Below, piece after piece: positions 35,236-49,132 of a stretch of DNA of 64,000 nt (position 1 is its first letter; each line of letters opens with the position of its first letter). The translations under genes were made by a program, and so were the position numbers. Origin of the DNA: Sipunculus nudus (taxonomy: Eukaryota > Annelida > Sipuncula > Golfingiida > Sipunculidae); the NCBI GenBank assembly GCA_026874595.1, contig CM049318.1:19443456-19507455 (forward strand), written 5' to 3'. Under the pieces are notes generated by a model. The model saw only the letters and a list, made by a program, of their open reading frames with translations, was not told the origin of the DNA and did not search any database.

Positions 35236-36020
35236 AACCAAGCTAACACGCCAGCCACATACCACAACAATCACCCCTTAACACGAGCACACGATTAATA
35301 CCACCACATACTGACACCACCACTCCACGAACACCACAACCCCCTAATACGACCATCCCGCTAACACCACCATGACCTAACACGACCATCTCGCTAACAC
35401 CATCACAACCTAACACCACCATCCCCCTTACACCACCATCCCACTAACACCACATCCCCCCCCCCCCACCACCAACCCCTAAAACCACCTTGCCGCTAAC
35501 ACGAGCATCGCACAACATGACCATCCCGATAACACAATTACCCCATACACCAAAACCACCCCGTACACCACCACCACCCCTCACACCACCACCCCGCTAA
35601 CAAAAGCACCGCACACCATGCCCATCCCGATAACCCCACAACCAAGCTAACACGCCAGCCACCTACCACGGCAATTCCGCTAACACCTTCACCCCTTAAC
35701 ACGAGCACACGATTAATACCACCACACACTGACACCACCATTCCGACAACACTCTAATCCCCCAACATCACCACTCCATTAACACCACAACCCCCTAAAA
35801 CGACCATCCCGCTAACACCACCATGACCTAACACGACCATCTCGCTAATACCATCAGACCTAACACCATCATCCCTCTTAGACCACCATCCCACTAACAC
35901 CACATCCCCCCCCCCAACACCACCAACCCCTAAAATCACCATCCCGCTAACACAAGCACCGCACACCATGACCATCACGATAACACCACCACCCCATACG
36001 CCACCACCACACCTTAACAC
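35236..36020 (+). repeat. 404-bp higher-order repeat, two copies
   Basis: AACCAAGCTAACACGCCAGC starts at 35236 and 35640. Both copies continue with AACACGAGCACACGATTAAT, ACCACCATGACCTAACACG and ACCACATCCCCC in the same order. Confidence 0.9.
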
Positions 36021-38250
36021 CACCACCCCATTTACACAACCAGCCCAAACACTAACCAGCCCCAACACCACCAAAATATCATGACCGCTTCATACAACGA
36101 CCATTCCGCTAACACCAACACCATCTAACGCAACTGTCCACCTAACACCACCATCCACTACCAGGACCACCCGCTAACACCATCATAACTTAGAACCACC
36201 ATCCCGCTAACACCACCATAACCTAAAAACACCATCTCCCTAACACAACCCCATCCCAAAACACGACTATCCCCTTAACACCAACATCCTCCTAACACCA
36301 CCATCCCACTAACAAAAGCATCGCACCACATGACAATCCCGATAACACAATTACCCCATACACCACAACCACCCCGTACAGCACCACCACCCCTTAAAAC
36401 CACCAACTCGATAACACAACCACCCACAACACCACCACCCCACCAACACCACAACCAAACTTACACACCATCCCCTCCCATGACCGTCCCGCTAACACCA
36501 CCATAACCTAACATGACCATCCCACTAACACCCCCTCCCTCACCCCCCCCCCCTTCCCCCAACACCACGACTACATCACACCGCCATCTCCAAACACGAC
36601 CATCCCCTTAACACCACCACAACCTAATACCAATATCCCCCTAACACCACCACCCCTTCACACCACCATCCCCCTTACATCACCACAACCTAACACCACC
36701 ATTCCCATAACACCACCGTCCCCTAATACGACCACCCCCCTAACACCATCACCCCCTAAATCCACCATTCCGCTCACACCATCACACCCTAACACGACCA
36801 TCCCGCCAACACCCCCATTACCTAACAGGACCATCCCCCTAACACCATCCCCCCCCCCCCCCCCATTACATCCCCCTTACACCACCACCCCTTAATACCA
36901 CCATCCCGATAACACAACCACCTCCAAAAACACGACCCCTAAACAACCAACACCTCGCTAAAACCCCAACCAAACTAACACGACCACCCTATACCAAGAC
37001 CGTTCCGCTAACACCAGCACCGCATAAAACGATTGTCCACCTAACACCACCATCACCTTACACCTCCATCCACGTAACACCACCACCCCCTAACACCACC
37101 ACATTTTAACACGACCACAACCTAAACCCCCTAACACGACAATTCCCTATCACCATCACAACTGAACACGACCATCCCCTTAACACCACCATCCCCCCAA
37201 AACCACCGACCCACTAACACAAGTACCGCACAACATGACCATCCCGATTACACTATCATCCCATACACCACCACCACCCCTTAACTCGACAAACCCTTAC
37301 CCCTTAACTTACACACCATCCCCTACCACGTCCATTCCGCTAACATCACCATATCTTTACATGACCATTCCCTAAACACCACCCCCTTACCCCCACCCCC
37401 CCAACACCACCAACCCCTAACACCAACCCCCCCCCCCCCCAAAAAAAAAAACACCATCATCCTCTAATACCCCCGTTCCCCTAACACCACCACTATCTAA
37501 CACCCCACCCCCATAACACCTACACCCCAAAACACGACCATCTCCCTAACAGCATCCCTCTAACAACACCACCACCCTAATACCTCCGACTAACACCACT
37601 TAACCCCCAATCACCACCCTCTATTCCCCCCCCCCCCTTCCCCTAACACCATCCCCTAACACCACCTTTCCCCTCTCCCCCCTCCCCAACAACATCATCC
37701 TCCGTAACACCACCATCTCCAAACTCGACTATCCCCTAAACACCACCACAACCTAACATCACCATCCCCGTAACATCACCACCCCCTAACACGACCATCC
37801 CCTTTCACGATCACAACTTATCACCACCATCCCCCTAACACCACCATCCCCTAAAACAACCATCCCACTAACACTAGTACAACACAACATGACCATCCCG
37901 ATAACACCATCTCGCCATACACCACAACCACCCCTTAACTGCACTACCCCGATATCATAGCCACCCTAAACACCACCACCCAACCAACACCACAACCAAA
38001 CTAACACACCATCCACTAACACGTCCACCTCCCTAACACCACCATCCCCGTAACACCACCACACCCTAACACCACCATCCCTCCGAAACACCACCACCTT
38101 TTTACACCACTATCCCCTAACACGACCATCCCCCCTAACACCACCATCCCCTAAAACAACCATCTCGCTAACACCACAACAACCTAACACGACCACCCCC
38201 CTTACACCACAACCCCCAAACACGACAATCCCCTAAACATCACCATCCCC

Positions 38251-38407
38251 AGGGGCGGATCCAGAATTTAGGAAAAGGGGGTCCAACCCAGGAGGACAAA
38301 TGAAAACCCTAAAATAAAAGGTCCTCAGGTCTGAAAAAGGGGGGTCCAGGCGGCAAAATGTTGTATGAAGCCCTTAAAAAAAGTTGTTTCTGATGAAAAA
38401 GGGGGTT
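38251..38407 (-). mobile_element. 157-bp GCGGATCC MITE inserted in the C-rich array
   Basis: CAGGGGCGGATCCAGAATTT...GGGGGTCCAACCCAGGAGG...GGTCTGAAAAAGGGGGGTCC...AAAGGGGGTTCCGC is the reverse orientation of the 12950-13141 element. Array units resume at once with CACATCATGACCATCTCG. The insert is G-rich in a G-free context, so its borders are sharp, although a target duplication is not resolvable. Confidence 0.8.
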
Positions 38408-39949
38408 CCGCACATCATGACCATCTCGATAACACAATCATCCCATACACCACCACCACCCCTTAACACCACCACCTCGATAACATAACTACCCCCAACA
38501 ACACCACCCCCAAATCCACCATCCCACTAACACCACAACCAGACTTACACAACATCCCCTAACATGACCACCCCCCTAACAACTACATCCCCGTAACACC
38601 ACCACACCCTAACATCACACCCCTCCCCCCCCCCCCCCCCAACACCAAAACCACGCTTACAACACAACCAAGCTAACACGACCACCAAATACCACGACCA
38701 TTTCGCTTACACCAGCACCACCTAACACGAACATTCCCCAAACACCACCATAACCTATCATGACCATCCCCTAACACCACCACAATATAACACGACCATC
38801 CCCCTAACACGACCACCCCCTAACACAACCATCCCGCTAACACCCACATCCTCCTCATCACCACCATCCCCCTAACGCAACCACTCCCCTAACACCACCA
38901 TCCCATTAACATAAGTACCGCACAACATGACCTTCCCGATAACACCATCGCCCCATACACCACCACCACCTCTTAACACCACCACCCTGATAACACAACC
39001 ACCCACAACACCACTACCCCACCAACACTACAACCAAACTTACACACCATCCCCGACCACGACCATCCCGCTATCACCACTACAACCTAATATCAGCCCC
39101 TAACAACAGCCCCCTCACACCCCCAACCCCTAACACTACCATCCCCTAACACCAGGGTCCCCCTAACACCACCTCGACCTAACATCACCATCCCCGTAAC
39201 ACCACCACCCACAAACACAACCATTCCCTTAACACCACCACAACCTAACACGACCATCCCCCTTACACCCCCCCCCTAACACCTCCCCCTAACACCACCA
39301 TCCCTTAACACCACCGTCCCGATAACACAACCACCCCTATACACGACCCCGAAACAGCAACACCTCGCTAAATCTACAACAAAACTAATGCGACCGCTCC
39401 ATACCAAGACCATTCCGTTAACACCAGCACCACCTAACATGACCGTCCACCTAACACTACCATCTACTATCACGATCATCCTGCTAGCACCACCATATCC
39501 TAACATGACCATCCCCTAAACACCACCCCATAACCCCCCCCCCCCCCACCCCATTATAACCTAACACGAACGCCCCCTAACAACCAGTTCCACCATCCCC
39601 TAACACTACAATCCTCCTAACACCACCACAAGCTAACACAACCATCCCCGCAACACCACCCCTCCCCCCCCCCCCCCCCCCCCCCCCCCAAACACGACCT
39701 TCCCCTTACACGACCATCCCGCTAACACCACAACAAATCTAACACGACCATCCCCCTGAAACCACAACCAAACTAACACGACCTCCCTATAACACGACCA
39801 TTCCACTAACACAAATACCACATATACTTTGCTAACAAGAGCACACCATTAACAGCAACATCCCTAACATGACCACTGGGTTAACACCATCATGCCCTAA
39901 CATGACCATTCTGCTATAACCACGGACCCTAACACGACCACCATGCTAA

Positions 39950-40335
39950 CACCGCCAACCCCTTAACGTGACCACTCCACTTACACCACGTCCAACCAAC
40001 ATGACCATCCAACTTATACGACCAACCCTATTACACGACCACCACCTTACATGACCACGCCGTTAACACCACTACCCCTGATAGCACCACCCCAGTAACA
40101 CCACACACGTGCGCCCATCAAGCCACTCCTACCACTCCCCCTCCCCCTCCCACGTGACCATACCGCCAACACCACTACCCCTTAACGTGACCACTCCACT
40201 TACACCACGTCCAACTAACATGACCATCCAACTTATACGACCAACCCTATTGCACGACCACCACCTTACATGACCACGCCGTCAACACCACCACCCCTGA
40301 CAGCACCACCCTAGTAACACCACACACGTGCGCCC
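39950..40335 (+). repeat. 219-bp tandem duplication at array end
   Basis: AACGTGACCACTCCACTTAC starts at 39965 and 40184. The following ~160 bp are nearly identical through CACACACGTGCGCCCATCAAGC in both copies, making this the youngest part of the array. Confidence 0.93.
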
Positions 40336-42110
40336 ATCAAGCATATTACGTAATATTTAGTTTTCATTTACTCGTATACCTGCAGTGTATTTATTCTGTT
40401 AAACAACTGGTCACGCTTACAACCTTAACAGAAAATTAGCTCTTCCATGTAATGATTGGGAGATATTATACAAAAGATGTTCTGCCGATGGAGACATTAC
40501 TTGTTGTGGGTTGTTTAAAGAACCATTGCAGTGTATGCGCCAAAATAACTGGAAGCAAACCAACATTCCGTAGTCTTTAGCACACAGTAATTTAAACTGG
40601 ACTTTTTCCCAAAACGATGTGTTTCCATGATGATAAAATGTCAGTCTCTTCATTGTCCTATCACTTCCTCTATTCCACCAGACCAGGGCTAATAACTAAT
40701 ACATCGGGCGCTAGGCGTCGCCAGCTGCCACCAACCGTGACACCTTTGACTTCAATCAAAAGCAGTAAAATTCATTTCATCGACTGCTTGCCGTCGAAGT
40801 TTGTCAGAACAGTGTGCGTTTGTACATAAAACCAGTCTAATCCCCTCTCTCACCTGTTTGTGTCTTCTATTAAATTTGCAAATAGGGTAGGAATAGACTC
40901 CTCAGTTGCTTTATTTATTGATAAGCGCAATGAGGAGTCCATAGATTGCCCCTGCGGTTACCTATGGTTATAATACTTAATACACTACTGTGCAATTTAA
41001 CATGTTTTCATTGATTAATTCATTGTATTGAATATTTGACATCGTAAAAAATATTACTGTCTTATTCACTGCAAATATTTTGCACCAAGGCAGTGAAATT
41101 ATGTACATAAAGTATTTTATACCTGCATTATACCTGATTGCCGGTACTTAAAAGATGGCTTCTGAGCTGTGTTTTGGTCATTTCTCTCTGGAGAAATAAA
41201 TCAGATATTGATGTTACACGTGCTTCGTGCTTTCCACAATGGTTATTTGAGATAAAGAGCCTTTCAATATAACATAGTTTGATCTTTGGTATGTGACAAC
41301 AATCGGAATTATTTTTTATTCAATTTCCGTTCTAAGAGTAATATATCGTTTCGGGCATTAATCCCGGTTAACACCCCCCCCCCCTTTTTATTTGGGGGGG
41401 GGGGTAATAGACAATATAAAAAGACTGTACCGTCGCCGTCAGCGGCTAAGGATGTATAGGACTTTATGTTACAACCTCAAACCTAATACACGTACACTTG
41501 TTTATCAATAGATTGTAATTACTTGACAACTTATTATTTAGAGATACGTGGAACAATTTCTTTGTAAGAAGATCGGGAAATTGAAAAAAATCTCTCAGTT
41601 TCTGTCTTCATGTGTAAAACCGTCTTTGAAATTGTGCGAAGGCGTATGCAAAAGATTATTTTTGTCGATGTGCTAAATGTCAGGAATTAACTTATGTTGA
41701 ATTAAACGATGTTGGAGTACTGGAGGGTGATAATATATAATGGATTGAAGCTTTGGGTTAGATTTGGGCCAAAGTATTTTTTAAATAGCACTTTTTTCAG
41801 AAATCACTGCGGGCGGGCGATATTTTATTTTTTACCTTTGTATGTTTTGATAAGAATGTCATATGGTCAAAGAAAAGCATGAAAATAAAATGTTTTGCTA
41901 AACAGGTAAAAGCACTACTTAACAAAGGAAATCTTATCAAAATTGTATTATTTTATCTTCTCAAAAGATACAAATCAAAATCATTTTTTTAATTGACGCG
42001 GGCGGTGTCTGACAAACATACCTTTTTATTTTATTTTATTTTATTTTGTTTTGGCCTTAGCTAACTAGAGTACAAGCGCCAAGAACCTAGCGTACATGTA
42101 TTAGTATTTT
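40336..42110. other. unassigned DNA with a C11/G11 hairpin
   Basis: AT-rich. The only structure I can support is the hairpin at 41374-41404 and a short (ATTTT)n tract at about 42026-42050. Confidence 0.4.
41374..41404. repeat. C11-TTTTTATTT-G11 perfect hairpin
   Basis: A C homopolymer and a G homopolymer of equal length form an uninterrupted 11-bp all-GC stem with a 9-nt loop. Confidence 0.95.
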
Positions 42111-42114
42111 GAGG

Positions 42115-42420
42115 CTTAATTTCATTTTAACGAAACAGACCCGAAACAGTTTGGAGAATATCCGGTAATTTCATTTTAATGATACAATCCCGAAAAAAAT
42201 CTGGTGAATATCAAGTAATTACATTTTAACGATACAGCACCGAAAGTGTGTAGAATTAATCCGGTATTTTCATTTCAACGCACAGCCCCGAAACAGTGTT
42301 GAGAATGTTCGGTAATTTCAATTTAACAATACAATCCCGAAACAATAGGGTGAATACCTGGTAATTACATGTTAATGATACAGCCCCGGAACAGTACGAA
42401 GAATATACGGCTGAATTTGG
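42115..42420 (+). repeat. ~49-bp tandem repeat, six diverged units
   Basis: GGTAATTTCATTTTAACGATACAGCCCCGAAACAGT-type units begin near 42113, 42163, 42215, 42263, 42311 and 42360, each followed by a 'GAATATCCGG' phrase. Confidence 0.9.
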
Positions 42421-42438
42421 TACGCACCCATGGAGAGT

Positions 42439-42686
42439 GGGGGGGGGGGGGGGGGCATTATTCTTACCTTATTTACGCTGGAGAATACTTGCGCTCTCTC
42501 AAAGCCATCCTGTTAGTTTTTGCATTGTCACCACTTAAAGCACTATCAGTCTTTCATCGATAACGAAATCAATTCACTGAACGGGTAATACTAGTACATC
42601 TTTCTCGCTTACTAGCGCCCCCTGTCGGTGACTTATCGAACTGGCGTTTAGGTCGTCAAAAGAACCCCCCCCCCCCCCCCCCCCCC
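42439..42686. repeat. G17 and C22 homopolymers
   Basis: G17 at 42439-42455 and C22 at 42665-42686 are complementary tracts 210 bp apart. Confidence 0.95.
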
Positions 42687-43720
42687 ACTTTCAAGAGGTG
42701 GTACTTTATTTCATTCCAGATGATGGTAGTATTTATTTTGTTTATCAATAAAGGCAAGGTTAATGGTGAAGCCTTTTGCTTGCATTAACGTAGCATTATT
42801 GTCAAGAACGTGCTCGACGACAAAGCCTCAAGTCTGCGATTATGGACACCATTTACATATCGCATTCAGAAAACAATGAACAAATCTAGAGCAGGTAAAA
42901 TATAACTGTATAACATAACATTGTAAATATAGAATGACAAATATAAACGTAACTAACTATTATAAATATATAAATATGAAAAATATGGAACCTGCGAATT
43001 TGACATCCAAAGTGAACATTTTTTTCTATTTGTAAATATGACATAATGTAAATTTAAAATAAGTCTTGTTTTGGCTTGCCAAGCCTTTGATTTACTAAAT
43101 GCACGTGCTTTATGAGGAATAAAATTCGTTGAATAAAGTCATTCTTATAAAATCGGTTTCGCCACAGGTTGCCGGTCTATTGCACAGTTTTATCACGTTA
43201 AAACAATTGGCACTTATGTTCAACCTGCCACAAAATGTCTGTTAAATACATCTGTGCTACTTTCCAGACGAATTATGAATTATCAAATTGTGCCCTCAAA
43301 TAAAATAATATAGCGTACTTCAAGTATCACGTGACTTCGTGCTTCAGCCATCTTGTTACAACACGTCTCTCCTTGCTAGGTTGGGGAACAGACAGCTTTA
43401 ATTTCAAACTGCTACAAATGCTGTTTGACTCAGTAGTCCAGCCTAACAAGATATCAGTCAATAAGCCTTATTAAAAGGGATGTACTTCCCACTCTTAGCT
43501 ATCCTTCTTGAATATATAGACTGGTACCTGGGTCATTGCTTTGACCACCATGTTTGTGCTGCTCCCAATCGCAGATAGAGTCAATGTTTGCAAGTCACGA
43601 CTCGTGTCCGAAATCACTTTCAAGCTAACCACGCACTACGGTCCATTTTGTAGCATGAAACAAATCTTAAAGAGCTCTTTACATGCTTCAATTTGCTTTG
43701 TCAGTAGCAGCTCCACCAAC
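42687..43720. other. unassigned AT-rich DNA downstream of the Ig/PPxY gene
   Basis: No further exons are visible. The gene reads away from this segment's left side, so this is 3' flanking DNA. Confidence 0.4.
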
Positions 43721-43726
43721 TTTATT
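43721..43726 (-). terminator. AATAAA polyadenylation signal
   Basis: Minus-strand AATAAA lies 99 nt past the stop codon at 43826. It is the nearest canonical signal, giving a short 3' UTR. Confidence 0.6.
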
Positions 43727-43825
43727 TAGAACTGCTGAATATTCTAAGACAAAGAACATTAATTTAGCTGTATTTCTGCATCAGACCGCAGCTGATGAAG
43801 TTAATATTTTCCCAGGGACTTTTTA

Positions 43826-44424
43826 TCACGATCGCCAATGGTTACCGCGCGCAGGAGTGACTGGTTCGTCTGATTCCAGATTGACCGGCACATACCCACC
43901 TCCCCGGACTCCAGGGCCCACAGATTCATACGCCGGCGGTGGTGTGGCCAGGATGAGGGGACTACTTACTAATCCCTGCGCTTTGAGTTCATTGAGTGCA
44001 TGTGTATAGTCCGGGGGCAAGGTGGTTGAGCTACTTGGTGTGCTGCAAGCTTCAGTCTCCAAAGATTCAGTTGAAGTAATTTTACGTCTATCCCGAGAAG
44101 CGCTTTGTCGATTGGTACTTCCAGCGCCCTCTGTTGGAGAGGACTCATTCCCGCCAGATGTCGCCTCTGTGCTGGGATATACAAATGAGTAGGACGGAGG
44201 GATATCGGGGGTTTGGCCGTTCTGCTCCAGCCCCCCGTTTTCTACTGCAGCCGCTAACGTTGTCAGTCCAGGTCTTCTTCCCCGGGGGACAGATGGCGCT
44301 GCCGGTCGTGTGAGAAAGAGGACCAGTCCAGCACACACCAACACTGAACAGACCACCACAACTATACCAACCAAATTCTCTGTCCCAACCACGCCTTTCT
44401 CCCGCCTAAATTTTGACGCTTTTT
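43826..44424 (-). CDS. exon 4 of Ig/PPxY gene: TM helix and PPxY tail
   Basis: Acceptor TTTTTTTATAG. It encodes the juxtamembrane KASKFRREK, the helix LVGIVVVVCSVLVCAGLVLF, the tail with three PPxY motifs, and the stop. The open frame extends upstream of the acceptor to 44536, but those residues are intronic by phase and by the polypyrimidine tract. Confidence 0.88.
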
Positions 44425-47400
44425 CTATAAAAAAAGATAATATATGCTGATATTTTTTTAAATCAGACGCTACATTACTGAAACACTGTAAAATAGCACC
44501 TTGAAGAAAATATGTGCTGTTACTACAGTTAATCATTTATCAAATGATTTTCATTTCGTTTGGCATCTCTATAAAAATGTACCCGCGAACCACTTTCTTT
44601 GATGAACATAATACACACAATATTAACAAAGACACCTATGTTTATGGGTTTTATTGTTACATATAACGTTTATATAAAAAGGGTTATTTTATATATAAAG
44701 TTGATTTAACTGGTGACTGATACTTCATGATTCAGTATATGTGGTACCTGTCTGGCACTTTTTCTTGAGCTACGCAATATTTACATCCACCGTTTTAAAA
44801 CTAACGGACATTTGTATCACTTGCTGTAAATATATACCTTTTTGGTAAATATCTGCACTGGTTGACCCCAGAGCCTCCCCGCACGTGAGCAGACACGTGT
44901 AACGCCCTGATAGGCTGTCTCTGAATTCATCTATGACGAGAGAAGACGCGATCTGGTCGGAAACTCCCAGCGCCTGATAAATCCTCGTCGCCACTACGTC
45001 CTGTGTTGGAGCTGGTTCTTCTAAAATGTGAAAGAGAGCTACTATATATCGCGACCATTGAATTCACAGTTCTTATTTAAACTGGCTGACATTTAACCAT
45101 TCTTAGAATATAACATCTGAACTTTGCCTTCTGCATTTTAAGCGTCTTCATAATCATAATTCTGTTTAAATCACTTTTAAAGTAAACGGTTAAATAGAGA
45201 CGCTTTAAGATAGTGTGAACGTTTTTATTTAATTACTAATTATTCAACGTTGTTTTAGCCGAAATTTATCAAATAGGACCTTGTATCTTAAGTGACTGGG
45301 AACTAAGTGATGTTTAAAACGTTATTACTTTGATGTACAAACAAAGTAATGCCCCATTATAATCACTTTTGTATATGAAACTATTTACATTGCTATCTGG
45401 ACTGACCATTACAGTATAATATGACGGTACAAAATAGTATTATCATGTATGGTGATGACTTTACTCTCTCTGCAAATTTTGTTTTACCTGTGGGTGTCCG
45501 ATGCCAATGGAGGGAACAGTCCATATCTCTGTAGGGGGGAGGGATACCAGACGCCGTACAGCGTAACGTCAGAGGCTCGCCGATCTTGACCTCCGTGGAC
45601 GGGAACGCTTTAATCGTGATGTATAAACCTAGAAAACAAAGAGCGGTTCTTTATATCGCGAGTTGATTAAAGTAGACCTTAACTACGAGCATGCGCACTG
45701 CACGTAACGGTCGTCTGCTCGGTTCAGGCTCATTGATTCAGCATTTCGGGTTTTGTTAAATGAGAGCAGATACAATAACATACCACAGACACAGACAGGA
45801 ACCCTACCTCTAATGATAAAACAGGATTCGCCCACTTTCATCATTTGAAATATTGCAAATAGTTTCTTTTCGTCGAGATAAACTGACCCGGACCGCCAGT
45901 GTTAATCGTCACCAACAGATGTCGCTAGTGTGGTGGTAAAGTTTAGTCTGCTATAAAATATTCTATGTGAACAGGTCTGTCTCATATATCTATAAACCAC
46001 TCGCGATTAATAAGAGTTGCTTTGGAAATAGAGAGTCATGTATGTTTACTTCCACCATTTTAGCATGCGCTATCATGTTATCTTAGCATTGATTGGTTGG
46101 TTAATCTGTTAAACTTACTATAAATGTTGAACAATTTATGTAATATTGCCTTTTTGGGGGTATTCTGGGTCACCATGGTATGTTTAAAATGTGACTAGTG
46201 AGATATGTCTTTTTATTTGCCATTCAATATAGTGGTGTAAAATATACATACGAGTATTAATTTCCGAACGTTATTAAAGTTCACCCCGCGTGAACGGATT
46301 TTAATTTCTTAACTTTTGTTGCGAGATATAGGGTTACACCCAAGGATTAATCCACATTAATTTTTAGGTAATATGGAATAACCATCATAGGGTTTCATTT
46401 ATAGGAATCTATGCTAATGTTGGGTGATAAGGGAGTATATATAAAACGGACCAGAGTCAGGGGGCTTGTTCGCTGGGGGCGGGCGGAACTTTTGTTCTGG
46501 AACTCACCTGTGATCCAACCACGAAATTGGTGAAGCATGACATATATTTCAGTGTAGCAATAGGAAAGTTTTGTTAGGATCTTAGCGAATGTATGTTGTC
46601 TCAGACTACTTCACTGAGCAAGCATCGCGTTCATGTTCCGTGACACACGATCGAGGCTTTAATGAATACATGTAAATATATCCTGGGCTTACGTATGACA
46701 CGCGCAAGCCAACTTTGTGATTTGATCTACAACATACGAATAATGACAATCTTGTGAAACGGATCAACTTTGGTAAGCTTAAGTGCATTGTATAACAAGT
46801 GACCCATGGGTCATGACGCTCAGTCGACTGACATGTTGACAATATGTCCTTGCACAGGCAACTAATTAAGATAATGTCCTGCCTTTCCTGAGAAATCTGG
46901 CAATTTGTGTGTATTTTGCATTATTTCTTGGGTGCTCAAACATACCCCAAAACTCTGGAAATATAGGTCACAGTGACCAAATTTCAGTTTCTGGGGAGAA
47001 CTTTTTAGGAACTCTAGGGATGTCAAGTAAGAAGTTTCTGGGCCAAATGTTTATAATTTGTGCCCTACTTTGGTATCAAATTTTCAATCATTCTGAGGGG
47101 TGCTTATAAGCCCCATAGCTCAGAAAATATAGGTAACAGAGACCTAATTTCACGTTTCCAAGGAGACTTCTCATGGACTTCCCTGGATTTAAAATAAGAA
47201 GATTCAAGGTCCATTTGTTACGATTTGTGCCCTGTTAACAGATGACTGCATCTTAAGAGGTCTCAAAAATAGAGAAAATAATTCGTAAAAAATCGAAAAA
47301 ATACAGGTGGTGCCATCAGTCTGCAGAAACTTATGAAACATTCCATGACAAATATCCATGCAAAGAATAATGGTGATCAATGCATAAGTTGTTCAGATAC

Positions 47401-49058
47401 ATGAGCTTTCGTATCAAATTTTAATTTTTCTCAGGGGCCCGGGGGGGGGGGGGGGGAGGGGAGTACTTCGGGTTTCCATGGAGACTTTTCATGGACCTCT
47501 CTGGATGTAAAGTTAGAAGATTACAGGGCAAGCGGTTACGATTTATGCCCTGTTAACAGATGACTGCATCTTTAAAGGTCTAAAAAAATGAGAAAAAAAA
47601 AATCGTAAAAAATAAAATAAATACAGGTGGCGCCACTAGTCTGCAGAAACTGATGAAACACTCCATGATCAATATCCATGCAAAGAATCATGGTGATCAA
47701 TGCATTAGTTGTTCAGACACTTGAGCTTTTTTTATCAAATTTTTCATTATTCTGGGGGGTATGTCGGAACCCCATAGCTTGAAGAATATGGGTAATAGAA
47801 ATCTAATTCCAGGTTTCCAAGGAGACTTTTCATGGACCTCTCAGGATGAAAAGTAAGAAGATTCCAGGTCCAGCAGTTACGATTTGTGCCCTGTTAACAG
47901 ATGACCGCATCTTTTAAGGTCTCAAAATAGAGAAAAAAAAAAATAAAAAATACAGGTGGCACCACCAGTCTGCAGAAACTGATGAAACACTCCATGATCA
48001 ATATCTGTGCACAGAATCATGGTGATCAATGCATTAGTTGTTCAAATACTTGAGCTTTTGTATCAAATTTTTCATTATTTTTGGGGGCTACTTCAGAGCC
48101 CCATAGCTTGAAGAATACGGGTAACAGAAACCTATTTGCAGGTTTCCAAGAAGATTTTTCATGAACCTCTCTGGATGTAAAGTTAGAAGATCCCAGGTCC
48201 AGCGTTTACGATTTGGGCCTGGTTAACGGGCGGACGGACAGACGGACAGACAGACAGACGGACAGACGGACAGCTAGACAGACGGACGAAGGACAAAGAG
48301 TGATTGCTAAAGCTCAGATGACTTACAGTCAGCTGAGCTTAAAATCATCACTAAATATTAGGTGGACAGGGATGGTGGAATTGAGTAAAGTTCTTGGAAT
48401 TCCGATGGCATTTATGTTTAAACATTTTTTTTAAAGTTTGGACATTCTAAATTTGCAGAATCAACGACATTAATTTGTTGTTACCATAATCCCTGTTTAC
48501 GGTTACCTTTCTATATTGGATAGATAAATATACTGATTTTATGAGAATGATAAATATTCCATATATAACCAATAAAGGACAAGTAAAAACTCTGCGAGAA
48601 TAATATATAATTCATATATAAACAATATAAGAATACACTACGTGTAGTTTACTACATGGAGATCGAACCCTCGTGAACAACTGGAAACCATGGAAACCGT
48701 GAAATTTTAACGTCGCGAATAATGATACCAACGACAGTGTCAATTTCATGAACAGTATCTTCTGTCAAATAGCAGAAAAGATAATTAAATTTGAACATGA
48801 TTGGCTCACTTAATTATAATTACAAATTCCGTTAACTTTTTTAAAATATATGACCCATCTATTAGGACAAATAAGATATATTCGGCTTACGGAGGTAAAT
48901 ATTACTTGCAATTCTTAGAAATGGTTTTAAACTGGACGTTGTTCTAAAAACGTGTCAAATTCTGAAGCCAAATCAAGGCTCCCGCTTATAAAGCGCCATC
49001 TGTCGACCATACATAAGACCGCCGCCTGGAATGGAGGTCGCATTCTCCTGTTATTGTA

Positions 49059-49132
<74 letters not shown>

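Larger units (their letters stand above)
35105..40335 (+). repeat. C-rich ~17-bp minisatellite, main block
   Basis: About 5.2 kb of AACACCACCATCCC(C/G)CT-like units with CACGACC, CACCACAACC and CCCGATAACACAA variants, interspersed with C homopolymers up to C26 (39664-39689). The landmark CGCACAACATGACCATCCCG recurs with variants at about 35510, 35966, 36330, 37229, 37885, 38408 and 38920, showing higher-order structure. Gly/Val-rich minus-strand open frames are translations of the array. Confidence 0.95.

Noticed and set aside
35538-39821. Gly/Val/Cys-rich minus-strand open frames
   Set aside because: They only translate the C-rich minisatellite, whose minus strand lacks stop codons because TAA/TAG/TGA need bases that are rare there.
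44425-44536. N-terminal extension of the TM/PPxY exon (from the first Met at 44536)
   Set aside because: A polypyrimidine tract and AG acceptor at 44425 with matching phase 1 show this part is intronic.
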